Origin: an uncultured Marinoscillum sp.
GTDB taxonomy: Bacteria > Bacteroidota > Bacteroidia > Cytophagales > Cyclobacteriaceae
Assembly: GCA_902605755.1 (NCBI GenBank)
Contig: CACLDR010000007.1
Span: 1-51,899, forward strand
Direction of reading: 5' to 3'
DNA: 51,899 nucleotides
This document shows positions 1 to 10,300 of the stretch, piece after piece. How positions within the stretch are numbered: the first letter of the stretch is position 1; the number at the start of each line of letters is the position of its first letter. The notes beneath the pieces are model-generated. The model ran no database searches. It saw only the letters and a list, made by a program, of their open reading frames with translations, and was not told the DNA's origin. A program made the position numbers and the translations under genes.

Positions 1-129
1 GAAAGTGACGGCACCAGTTATTTGCATTTTGGTACCGAAACCTCAAATTTAACTATTAATTCATTACAAATTCAGGGCAAAAAAAGAATGGCTATCGAAG
101 AATTCTTAAGAGGCTATCGCATGAAATAA
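1..129 (+). CDS. fmt: Methionyl-tRNA formyltransferase, C-terminal end (partial)
   Basis: An open frame enters from the left edge and ends with TAA at 127-129, giving the last 42 residues of a protein. The tail has the pattern of Fmt C-termini: a short beta segment, then GKKRM, then EEFLRGYRM close to the stop, which in Fmt belongs to the C-terminal tRNA-binding domain. Fmt formylates initiator Met-tRNA. The downstream folA starts only 25 nt after the stop, so the two are probably cotranscribed; both link to one-carbon folate metabolism. With only 42 residues visible the identification is moderate. Confidence 0.65.
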   Translation, partial: ESDGTSYLHFGTETSNLTINSLQIQGKKRMAIEEFLRGYRMK

Positions 130-154
130 TCAGCTTATCATTACAAAATTATAT

Positions 155-655
155 ATGAAAATATCAATGATCGCAGCCATGAGTACTAATAGAGTAATCG
201 GAATAAATAATGACTTACCTTGGCATTTACCTGATGACTTCAAATTCTTTCAAACTAAAACAAAAGGACATCATGTGGTTATGGGTCGCAAGAATTATGA
301 ATCCTTACCTCTAAAATTTAGACCCCTCCCAAATAGAATAAATCTTATCATGACGAAAAATAGAGATTATCAAGCTGAAAACACACATATTTTCCACTCT
401 CTTGAAAATGCTATCAAGTATGCTGACATTCAAGGTGAAGAGGAATTATTTATTATTGGTGGTGGAGAAATATACAAATTAGCCCTATCCTACGCCGATA
501 CGATTTATCTAACGGAAGTAAATGCATATCTCAATGGTCATGCTTACTTTCCAATTTTCGATAAACAAGCTTTCAAAGAGACCCTAAGATCACACCACAC
601 TAGAGATGAACGGCATCATTACAGCTTTGATTATGTGACTTACGAAAGAAATTGA
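155..655 (+). CDS. folA: Dihydrofolate reductase
   Basis: This 166-residue protein has the usual length of bacterial DHFR, which reduces dihydrofolate to tetrahydrofolate with NADPH in the cytoplasm. Visible family motifs are the N-terminal SMIAAMSTNRVIG strand, LPWHLPDD (residues 21-28, with the substrate-binding acid at Asp28), the NADPH-binding VVMGRKNYESLP segment (residues 41-52), and IIGGGEIYKLAL further on. The ATG lies 25 nt after the upstream fmt stop. It converges on the CIS block, whose last gene ends 20 nt away; no clear terminator hairpin is visible between them. Identification is secure. Confidence 0.96.
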   Translation: MKISMIAAMSTNRVIGINNDLPWHLPDDFKFFQTKTKGHHVVMGRKNYESLPLKFRPLPNRINLIMTKNRDYQAENTHIFHSLENAIKYADIQGEEELFIIGGGEIYKLALSYADTIYLTEVNAYLNGHAYFPIFDKQAFKETLRSHHTRDERHHYSFDYVTYERN

Positions 656-675
656 GAAAAAATACATGACTTTAG

Positions 676-2010
676 TTAAATAGTTTGCCCTTCTTTGTCA
701 AATTCAATTTTAATTGCATCAATAATATCTTTTTCCAAAACTCTTCCATTATTTCTGTCGGCAGTTTGAATCACACAATATCTCAAAACATTCAATATAC
801 TCCCACCAGAAATTTGAAAATTATTGGCTATTCTATCAAAGTCAATATTTTCAATATTGTACATGGAGAAATATTTTTCCCACAACTTAACCATCATAGA
901 TTGATCCGGCTTGGGAAAATAAATAATACTTTGAAATCTTCTTAGGAAAGCATCATCAATATTATTTTTAAAATTTGAAGCCAAAATAGCAATCCCATCA
1001 AAATCTTCAATTCGCTGAAGCAAATAAGATACCTGTTGATTAGCAAACATATCATTACTACTCTGTGTATTCATCCTTTTACTAAATAAAGCATCAGCTT
1101 CATCAAAAAACAAAATCCATCTTTTATTCTCTGCAACTTTGAAGATATTAGCTAAGTTTTTTTCTGTTTCACCTATGAATTTCGAAACAACTGAAGATAA
1201 ATCTACCCGATAAACATCTAAATTTTGACTCTTTCCAAGCAGTGCTGCCGTCATAGATTTACCGGTGCCCGGTGGACCATAGAAAAGCGCACGATACCCC
1301 TTTTTTAGATATCTACGAAGATCAGCGTTACGCATGATTTCTTTTTCATAATTTATCCAAGTCCTAATATGATTAATATCTTTCAATAATTTGGATTCAA
1401 AAATAGCGTCACTCCATTCCAATCGCGTAGTCAAAAGCTTGGCTGGAAATGTAGGCGAAAATCTGGGCTTGAAAGGCTCATTCAGTGTTAAATTAGATAA
1501 GAACTCTTTACTTACAATCAATTCTCCACTCCAAATAGGTTCATGATCGTTTGTAAAACCTAAAGAGACAATATTCTGTTGCGAAAGCAAATGTTCCTCT
1601 TCAAAACATTTATATAACTCAAATCTGCGTATTAGATCTGATCCTGAAATAATAAATGCCGTCGTTTCTCCTGTGGGTAAAAACCCATTATGCTTATCAC
1701 CCTTAATACCACCAAATTCAGCATAATACCTATCATACTGTTTATTTTTAGTAAAAAATATATCAAAAATTGAAGGCCTCAAGTGTGGTGCTAGGGCGAT
1801 TATCATTACCAAACGTTCAATTTCTCCCAATTCATAATATCTTATGAATTGGGCGTAGTACGAGTCATCCTTTCTCAAATCAGGCATTAACGGTAATTCA
1901 GCCCCAACTACTTGCTCGAAATAGTCTTTCAACCTAAAAGATATAGTTTCCTCCAGCCACTCCAACTCCTTGGCTAAAGTAGGCAAACTGTTTTTTAAAA
2001 TTAGATCCAT
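676..2010 (-). CDS. CIS-associated AAA+ ATPase (Pvc15/Afp15-like)
   Basis: This 444-residue protein is an AAA+ ATPase of the kind found at the end of extracellular contractile injection system loci. Residues 1 to about 215 form a helical family-specific N-terminal region. The AAA module follows: Walker A GPPGTGKS (245-252), Walker B ILFFDEADALF (299-309), sensor-1 Asn346 and arginine fingers at Arg357/Arg358. Segments such as VVSKFIGETEKNL and NQQVSYLLQRIEDFDG are typical of CIS-linked members. In AFP and PVC the homologue is needed for assembly or effector loading; the exact job here is inferred. It is the last gene of the minus-strand block, 54 nt after the CotH-like gene. Confidence 0.93.
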   Translation of the reverse strand: MDLILKNSLPTLAKELEWLEETISFRLKDYFEQVVGAELPLMPDLRKDDSYYAQFIRYYELGEIERLVMIIALAPHLRPSIFDIFFTKNKQYDRYYAEFGGIKGDKHNGFLPTGETTAFIISGSDLIRRFELYKCFEEEHLLSQQNIVSLGFTNDHEPIWSGELIVSKEFLSNLTLNEPFKPRFSPTFPAKLLTTRLEWSDAIFESKLLKDINHIRTWINYEKEIMRNADLRRYLKKGYRALFYGPPGTGKSMTAALLGKSQNLDVYRVDLSSVVSKFIGETEKNLANIFKVAENKRWILFFDEADALFSKRMNTQSSNDMFANQQVSYLLQRIEDFDGIAILASNFKNNIDDAFLRRFQSIIYFPKPDQSMMVKLWEKYFSMYNIENIDFDRIANNFQISGGSILNVLRYCVIQTADRNNGRVLEKDIIDAIKIEFDKEGQTI

Positions 2011-2064
2011 AGAAAATACTTTTAATTTCTTTATATTCAGGCAATTAAGATTTTAAAAAAACAG

Positions 2065-3918
2065 TTATTTTTTAATAATATTTGTTGAATATAATTTACC
2101 TTTATTGTTAGTTAATTTCATGATATATGCTCCTTGTCTCAATTCACTTATGTTTACGGGATTTTCATTAGATTTTAAGAGCATTTTACCTGATAAATTA
2201 TAAATCGTGAATTCCTTTAAATCTGCCATCCTGATATTTATTAAGCCACTTGAGGGATTAGGATAAACCATCTGTGAGGGATTAGCTAGAGATAAAATAT
2301 CTTCATCTATATCAATTAAGTTGATTGTAACCGTGGTCGTGTCTGTCCAATACCCATCAGAAGCCTCTATTATTAAAGTGAATATTGGTGAAATTTCAAA
2401 ATCTAAAGCGGCGCTGTTACTAACGCTTAAGATTCCGTAAATTTTGTCCAGACTAAAGGCATTTGATTCATTACCATAAATTATACTGTATGTATATGGT
2501 AAAGTCTCACCATCTATAATTGCACCTACCAAATAGCCCGATGGCATTTTTTCAGCTAAATTATATGTTTTTGGATTGAGTTTAATTAACGAATACATAT
2601 TTTTTGGTAGCTGATTAATTCCTGATTGTCTGCGTGTTTCTAAATATTCTTTCAATCCATATGTAGCGGGTTTCTTGGACTCATATTCAAAGGCATTTAT
2701 AAAGTCTTGATAACTAAAACCAAAAGTACCACTGAAATAAGTATCATTTTGGACATGGGTTTTTAAGAGATCCCTAAAGAAATTAAATTTTGGAAATAAG
2801 TAATTTTCTGTGAAATACTCTTCAAATAAAATATTTAAATAACGGTAATAGCTATTTTTATAAACTTCAACATTAAGAATTCTAGTGACTAGTGGTCTTT
2901 TCTTATTATAGTCATAAAAATGGTTCAAATTTCGGTTACCCCAATCATTAGATGTAAAGTCTACCCCAAAAGTATTATCGCAGTCATATGGAATAAATTC
3001 AAACTTCAAATTATTTGGATTATAGAACAAGTAATAGTTATTATTAAACCAACTATATCCATCCCAATGTCCAATGATTGCCTCAACTGCCATTTGCCTT
3101 ATGAAAGAATTCACATCGAAAATTTTTTCAATCTCCTCCTTAAAGGTTTCATCTGACGTATTATTTAAAATATTAATAAAGTGACTTAATTCATTTCTAT
3201 CATCAGCACTTTCATTCATTTTTGAAGTGATCTTTTTATCATCATAAACTTCTTCCTTATACGCTAAGGACATACCTTGACTGCACTTATAAAGGAACCC
3301 CTCTTCTGAGCCATAACGTTTATCTATAAATTCATCGTCTATTTGTTCCACATTTAAATAAACACCTTTGTAATCATCATTAATGTATAGTATACTAGGA
3401 GCAACTCTTTGCGAAGGAATATTCATCAATCGATAAAGATGCATACTGACAAGTTCTCGAATATGTGAAGGATCAACAACATTGGGTTTCAAATTTAGTT
3501 TTTTGTAACTTCTAAATTTCTCTCCTCCAAACTGTCTAAAATCAATCTTGTAAGACCGCTTATCATAACTTCTCCCAGTATTACCCCTTAACCTTATACC
3601 TGCACCATCAACTGTAACTTGATCAAGTTTACTATTAGAAAATGTAACCTCGGCTTCAACATAAATATCGATATATCTGTTTTCCTCTGCGTGCAATAAT
3701 AGATTATCTTCCTCCTTAATACGGACTCTAATTTCAGTAATTTCTTCCTCCAGATATAGAAAATCTGAGATAGGATTGATGTTTTGGGATTTAACAGATT
3801 TTCCCAATAAAAAAAAACCTATTAAAATAAATTTTTGTATTTGATTTAGATAAAAATTCAATTCGTTATACTTGGAGGTTAGGATGGTTATCCAAATTAA
3901 AGTTATAAGTATTTTCAA
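2065..3918 (-). CDS. CotH-like secreted kinase with T9SS sorting domain
   Basis: This protein of up to 617 residues has a hydrophobic N-terminus, a CotH-like domain, a cadherin-like beta region (about 455-530) and a C-terminal type A T9SS sorting domain (about 545-617, beginning with the YPNPSSG signature). CotH features are GIRLRGNTGRSYDKRSYKIDF-like residues around 107-127, HIRELVSMHLYRLMNIPSQR around 152-171, YKGVYLNVEQID (183-194) and FIPYDCDNTFG (308-318). CotH proteins are secretory-pathway kinases that phosphorylate extracellular proteins. The sorting domain implies export across the outer membrane. No ATG start exists: the frame opens with TTG at 3918, a second TTG lies at 3861, and ATA sits at 3840 just before the signal-peptide-like core. 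The start is therefore uncertain. Confidence 0.82.
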   Translation of the reverse strand: MKILITLIWITILTSKYNELNFYLNQIQKFILIGFFLLGKSVKSQNINPISDFLYLEEEITEIRVRIKEEDNLLLHAEENRYIDIYVEAEVTFSNSKLDQVTVDGAGIRLRGNTGRSYDKRSYKIDFRQFGGEKFRSYKKLNLKPNVVDPSHIRELVSMHLYRLMNIPSQRVAPSILYINDDYKGVYLNVEQIDDEFIDKRYGSEEGFLYKCSQGMSLAYKEEVYDDKKITSKMNESADDRNELSHFINILNNTSDETFKEEIEKIFDVNSFIRQMAVEAIIGHWDGYSWFNNNYYLFYNPNNLKFEFIPYDCDNTFGVDFTSNDWGNRNLNHFYDYNKKRPLVTRILNVEVYKNSYYRYLNILFEEYFTENYLFPKFNFFRDLLKTHVQNDTYFSGTFGFSYQDFINAFEYESKKPATYGLKEYLETRRQSGINQLPKNMYSLIKLNPKTYNLAEKMPSGYLVGAIIDGETLPYTYSIIYGNESNAFSLDKIYGILSVSNSAALDFEISPIFTLIIEASDGYWTDTTTVTINLIDIDEDILSLANPSQMVYPNPSSGLINIRMADLKEFTIYNLSGKMLLKSNENPVNISELRQGAYIMKLTNNKGKLYSTNIIKK

Positions 3919-4238
3919 TGTGGTATTTGAAGTATTTCATAATGGTAATTTTTGATTATTTTTCATATCACTTACATTGTAATAATGAATGATTATATCA
4001 AAATGGTAGTAGCCTTTTTTCCTTTTTATCTATTCTTAATTTTACCCCATTTTTTAACATTTATATTCTAAAAAGTATGCTAAATAAATTTTCTGATATT
4101 ATTCTGACACCAATGTAAAAACAAGAGCATATTAAAAACAAATAAAAAATAGATTATTATCCCTTGAATACTTATTTTAAGAGAGAAAAGAAATTAATGC
4201 TACTTACCGATACCATGAATTTTATTAACCAAAAATTT

Positions 4239-4295
4239 GGTACTCTTTTAGTACTCTAATTTTTTCATCTTCTCTTAGTGCTCTATTGGTACTCT
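4239..4295 (-). repeat. Four helically phased AGAGTAC-type repeats upstream of the CotH-like gene
   Basis: Read on the minus strand, the 8-mer AGAGYRCY occurs four times, at 4288-4295, 4277-4284, 4250-4257 and 4239-4246. Within each pair the starts are 11 bp apart, about one helical turn, and the pairs are 38 bp apart. Three copies have AGAGTAC and one has AGAGCAC. This spacing is typical of a binding site for a dimeric or cooperative regulator, and the position upstream of the CotH-like and ATPase genes fits an operator. No binding protein can be named. Confidence 0.5.
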
Positions 4296-4310
4296 TACTT
4301 TTTTTAGAAA

Positions 4311-4330
4311 CAAAAACACTAACTTTAGTG
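4311..4330 (-). terminator. Possible weak terminator after the tape-measure gene
   Basis: On the minus strand, 31 nt after the tape-measure stop, CACTA and TAGTG form a short stem around an AAGT loop and are followed by five T residues. The stem is only 5 bp, so termination is likely partial. Together with the repeats it suggests that the CotH-like and ATPase genes may form a separate unit. Confidence 0.35.
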
Positions 4331-4361
4331 AAATAAGATTATTTATTGAGAAAGGTTAAAA

Positions 4362-7300
4362 TTAGATCCAATTTACAATCATCCTTTTCGACATCCAAGG
4401 TAGTTTAACCGTACCAAACCCCCAAGGCAGGCTCTTTAAAAGAATGTCTATGGTCTTTTTCTCCACCTCTAATTCCCAAAAATCATCCTTCTCTTCTATA
4501 AATCCTTGCCTTATAAAAAATCCTTCCCTCATAGCATCTATGGAAGAGGATTTTAATTTTTTCCAGTTTTGCATCACTCCATTGAGCATTAAGTCTGAAG
4601 TCTCCATTTCCTTATCGGTCAATTCAATTTGCAGAGGTACTGGTATTGATAAATTAACTCCACATAAAATTTTATTTAGAAGTAATTCATTTTCGGGAGT
4701 TTCATTTAATCCTGTTACTAAATATTGAATAAGGTGAACAGCTCTTACCGCATTTTCCTCAGTTTTAAATGAGCCTTTTGCGGTCATACCTAACATTTGG
4801 AAAAATCGATCTAAATAAGGCCAAACAATAACAATACCTGCATTTTTTATTTCAATTCGGTACTCTAATTTGAGTGATTCAATCTCATCATTCAAATCCA
4901 AAACTACAGGTACAGGCTCTGGTTCTATATCATTTTCTTTCAAAATTTTTCCACCTTTCTTTGACTCCTCTAAGGAAACAATCATTTCTTTGAGCTCTTC
5001 TGAAATATTCAAAAAAGCATAAACACTCATATCAAGGTCATAAGAAATTTGATTTCTCTTTTGAAATTTACGCAAAAACAAATTCACTAAATCTATCGCA
5101 GTAAGATTCAAAAACTTTTTATTTAATACAGTTTGATAAATAGTCTGATAAAACAACTCATTGATCATCTTAGGTTGGATCGTAGGCCAAATCTGGGTAA
5201 AGAGTTTAATGATATCAGATTTATAAGACATTAAAAGTTCACTTTGCCTCGGAAATAAGGCTCTCAGTAGCAAAATTAAAATATCTTCTTTTTCATTTCT
5301 GACTACTCGGTCTCTCACTTCACTATTTTCCATTGCAGAAATAATGGCGACTCGTATGTCCTCATTTCCCGATATTAAATAACTTTCAATTTTACGAATA
5401 AAAGCAAAATATGATTTAAATAAAAAGGAATAATCAACAGGTAATGACCCCGTAATAATATAGTAAGTCACTACATCAATAAAATCTTTACGGATATCAT
5501 CTTTTACAAAATAAGTATTTGGAATAGGTATAACTTCTTCCGTTGTTTTTAGATTATTAAACAACTTCATAAAGGGAAGAAATTTCATTTCACCTTCATG
5601 CAGTGCATCACTTGTAATTTTCAATAATTGATCCTTAATTTTCGGAAAGGCAAAAGATGTCCTCTTCGCCAAAAAGTTTACTGAGGACAATATGAATTGA
5701 CCGTGATCGAAACTTTTTAGATGAGAAAGATATCTAAAAAGAAAGGTGATCCATTCATTGTTTACTTTTAAATAACCCCATCTCTTTATTAAAATATTTA
5801 AATTAATGACAAAGGCGCCATACTGTGGTGATAGGATAAGTAATATTCGATCCACGATCTGTGGTTTTATTGAAGGAATGATCTTGGTAAAAACGTCGTC
5901 AGCCTGGTTAAGCATGGATATAGTCTCAATAAAAGATTTTGGATGTTCATTAAGTATTTTATTCGTCAACCGAATCAAGTTTTCTGACTTAGAAAATCCC
6001 TGATTTTCTAAGTCAATAGACCACCATGGATATTCATTGTAAATAATTAAATGTAACAAAAAATCTATATCTCTTTGCCAAGCCAACTCCTTATTGGCAT
6101 GCCTAATCGTTTTCAACTTTTTTGATCCCAAATAAGCTGATATATCCTCTGATTCTTGAATTCCTGTTAGGTTTATTAATTCCATTTTACTCATCTGCGT
6201 TCTCAATGACAAGCTGTTCAATATTTCATCCCAAATTTGTTGAATCTTGGCTTTGGGATATTCATGTTGATACCTAAGAATAACTAAGATAAAATAATTA
6301 GTGAGATTAGATTTCTTTAAAACTGAATTGAAAACTTGTTCGAATTGATTTACAATTTTTTTAGCCTGAAGATGAGCTGAGGGCCTTATAGTTTTATACA
6401 GTGAAATAATTTTTTTTTCACCTAAAAACGAAATCAAAAAATTAATATTAGATATACTTTGAAGAAAAATATCAAGTTTTAATTTAAAATAATATCCATC
6501 AGCTTTAGCCAATTTTCTGAGTATTTCATAGAACCTTTCCACTGAATAAACTGATGACCAATCTGGAAATATCCCTGTTGTAATTACCTCTTCAACAAAA
6601 TCATAGACATCAAAATGAGCGAGATAATTATCTTTAATACTATTATTTGAGAACACTCTTAACACGGATTCTTTTGCCTTATTTTGTTTTGACAAAATAA
6701 ATTTTGGAGTAGATACTGTTTTCCTCGTAGTCAACTGAATTATTAATAAAGTTCTGAGTGTCTTGAAATCCAATTTTTGATGATTCCTAAAACCTAATAA
6801 AATCCATTTAGTCGTAAATGTGGTTTTAGAAACTAAAGCAGGCATACTTCGCCATACAACTTCCCATTGCCCAGCATAGACTGGGACTATTTGATTAAAA
6901 TATCGAGAAATTAATTTTTCAGGTAAACGTTCAAATAAACTTATTAAAACTTGCTCAGTATTACTCTCTCTTTTCAATCGAGATATAAAAAACTCTCTTT
7001 TGAAATGAAGTATCCTGTTGAGTACATCTTCCGCATTGTACGGAAAGATACCTTCATTAATCATTTTACGATTATTTAGAGATATAATAAATGTCTCAAC
7101 ATAAGATAGGGTAATTTCATCATGTTTTGGGTCCATTGAAAGGAACTCCACCTCACGCGGAATTATTAGCGAATCTATTTGATCATCTAAGAATTGTAAT
7201 AGAGATTCTTGATCGAAGCGTTCATGCAATAAACCAAAAATAATAATTGACACATCAAGCTCAATTATCTGTTTTTGATTCCTTTTTTTGATCTGAACTA

Positions 7301-10300
7301 TATTCTCATTAAGCAAAAGACCTCCAAATTTATAGTTCATCAATTTGAGTAAATTATCGATTGTCTCTTGTTCAAAAGACCGCAAAAAGACCTTAATTTT
7401 TTTAATGCTTCGTTGAACAAGGATTTCCCAAATCGCATTTTGTAAGTATAATTGCCGATTAAATTCAACTTCAAATTCTTGAAAATTCTCGTATTGAGTT
7501 CCAGCCTTTATAAACCCTAATTCAATAATTTTTTCTAACAATGATCCAAATGAACGATGTGGATGCACATCAAATGAACTTAATGGACGTGGGTCATCAA
7601 GAGCATTTAAGTTCAAAAACTTTTTTTGAAACTTAGCCCCTTCATCCGAGTCATTGAGCAAGTATAAAGGAGAAATTAAGACATATTCTGTACCAAAAAG
7701 GTTCTCAACAGAAAGTAGAAGATTGGATGACAGTAACTTATAAAAAAAAATTAAACTACTAGATTGAAATTTCTTAAAGAATTGGGCATTCAATACTCCC
7801 ATAACCAAAAGATCCTTAAAAAAAGTTTCAAACAAATCCCAACTTTTAAAAGGGGTATTTATTATGTCTCCTTTATTAATAACGGCCTCTATTAGAGCCA
7901 GATCTTTGACCTCTGAGGACAGATTAGTCTCTAAATTTGAATACACCGACTTAAATTCTCGAATCAAATGTAATAACACTAACTCATCATCATTTTTTTC
8001 ATTGAACAACCCTTGGATTTGAGTCAACACCTCTGAGGATAATAATCCGAAAAATTGACTTAATGTACTCGAATCAAAATCTTTGAAAAAATTAGCGGTC
8101 AACAGCTTAGTGGTCAGAAGTTCCTTAAAAAAGATTTCAAAAGATGACCAGATTTTGAAAGGAGTATTTAATATTCTTCCATCATCAATCACAATACGTA
8201 ATAAATCTAGATCTGTGAACTCAGATGGTAGATATACATTTGAGTCTAAATGAGCCAATTGAAATTTCTTTATAATATCTAAAAACGGTGCCTCAGCACT
8301 CTTTTTACCATCAAAAAATTCATGAATTTTGTTCAATGCTGTTTCAGAAAATAATGCAAAAAATTGATTTAATGCCCTCGAATCAAAATCTTGCAAAAAA
8401 TTCATTTTCGAAATATTATCGGTCAGAAGCTTAATAAAAAAAACCTCAAAAGCTGCCCAGTGCTTGAAAGGAGTATTTGATATGCCACCTTGATCGATGA
8501 CAATTTGTAATATACCTATATCCCTTCTCTCAGATGAGAGTTCAATTTCTGATTTTGAACGCTCTGAATTGAATGCACTTATCAAATCTAATAATTGTGC
8601 CTCTTCATTATTATTTTTATCAAACAAAATCATCCACTTTAAACGCATTCTTTTAGGTAGGAATGAAAGAAATTGAGTTAACTTTTTCCTATCAATATTG
8701 ACAAAAAATTGAGCTGACAAACTTTGATCCTCAATTATTTTTTTTAAAAAAGTATAAAGCAGTCTTTGCTGAAAAATGATTTGATTATTTTCACTAACAT
8801 CAGCATTTATAATTTGAGTAAATATATATGATCTAATCGCTGGCGAAACTTTACTAATCAATTCATTAAAATTGACGGCGTCATGCGGAATAACAGTAGA
8901 AAATAACTTTAAATAGAGCAACTCCTTTAATTCCTGTTTTGTAGTTGCTATCGGCACTATATTTAGAATCCAAATACTTACCAATGGTCTCATCTCCTTA
9001 ATCAAATAAGCTACTTGCCCTTCTAAAACGAATAACACATTCTTCTCAAGTTCTATCAAATCTTTTGCACTAAATTTAGAATTAGGGTCTTTAGATATAA
9101 GGTCGTATCCTCTTAATAAACTGATGAACTCATTAAATGAATTGTCTTTTAACCAGGATGACGTTTTCTTCGGACTTTTTTTTGTTAAAGACTCCCAAGC
9201 GTCTGAAAAAATGACTTTTAGTGAATATCTATCTTTAATAAATAATGCTTTCAAAAAATCTAAAATTATACTTTTTTTGAAAACTAAAAATCGACCTTCT
9301 GTTACAAAAAAATGAAATAATTTGATTTCCCAGTAAGTTTGAATGTAAGTCGACAATGAAAGATTTAATAATCTAATCAAATCTACTTTTTCTCCCTTTT
9401 TTAATAATATTTGCCAAAAAGTCCAAGGGTATTGTCCATTGCTAAAAATATTACTCAAAATTCCATCATTACCCACTCTTCCATTGAATCTCAACCAAAC
9501 TAGGTCTGACTGGCTATCTGTAGGATTATCAAAAAAAACAGTCAACAATAAATTAAAATCATTAAATACATTACCCTTCTCAATGTCTGTATTTTCTATA
9601 TCAAAAGAATTCTGTCCAGACTCCACCTTTTGAGATAATACCAATTGATATTCAAATAATTCCTCGAACTTTCCATTCTTTTCGATATCCGTTTTAACTA
9701 AAATAAATGTTTCAAGAAGTTTGAATTTAAAATACTGGTTTTTTTGATCCAAATCAGGCAAATATTTTTCCAACACTCTAAATTCAGCGGTATCCTTAAA
9801 AGTGTGCTTTATTATTTTTAAAACAATATCAAAGTTAAATTGATAAAGTAATCGGAGCCAGAAAATTTGATTAGCAATTCTCTTCTTAAATTGTATAATT
9901 ATCTGATCGAAATTATCTTCTAATAATTTATTGAGAGAAGAAACTGGATCTGACTCAACCGCAGTCCAAGTCCCCAGATCCAAATAATTCAATAACAACA
10001 GAAGATCATCTGTAATTTTGAGGTTTTTATCCTTAGCTTTTTCTAAGATCGATAGAGAATGGACAAGTTGTCCTCGTAAGGCAATTAATTTTGAATATTC
10101 TCCAGGGTCTAGGTAAGCAACTATTTTTGAAAGTAATTCAGTTAAAACCATCTCTTTTTTTAAGGCGACTCTTTCAAGTAATGCATATAATGACCCGTTT
10201 AATTGTAGTTCAGAAATAGAAAAATAATTGATGAATCCAGCTATTTGTTGATATCCATAATGATAAATATTCTCAGAAAATAAGTTGTGCAAGAATATTT

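Larger units (their letters stand above)
3919..4361. other. Longest intergenic gap inside the CIS block
   Basis: This 443-nt AT-rich spacer separates the tape-measure gene from the CotH-like gene, while nearly all other gaps in the block are under 120 nt. It holds a weak terminator after the tape-measure gene and a cluster of four AGAGTAC-type repeats, both listed separately. A short frame beginning with ATG at about 3939 in another phase overlaps the CotH start and ends after 24 codons; it does not look like a gene. No RNA gene or clear TAnnTTTG promoter is visible on the minus strand. Confidence 0.6.

Noticed and set aside
3867-3941. ATG-started short frame overlapping the CotH start in another phase
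   Set aside because: It ends after 24 codons and lacks a signal peptide; joining it to CotH would need a frameshift that is not supported by the sequence.
4239-4295. CRISPR-like array
   Set aside because: Units are only 8 bp with 3-nt and 19-nt gaps; no repeat-spacer structure and no cas genes.
4444-9633. Several plus-strand frames of 60-95 codons inside the tape-measure gene
   Set aside because: They are antisense shadows of a well supported long gene and have no family features.
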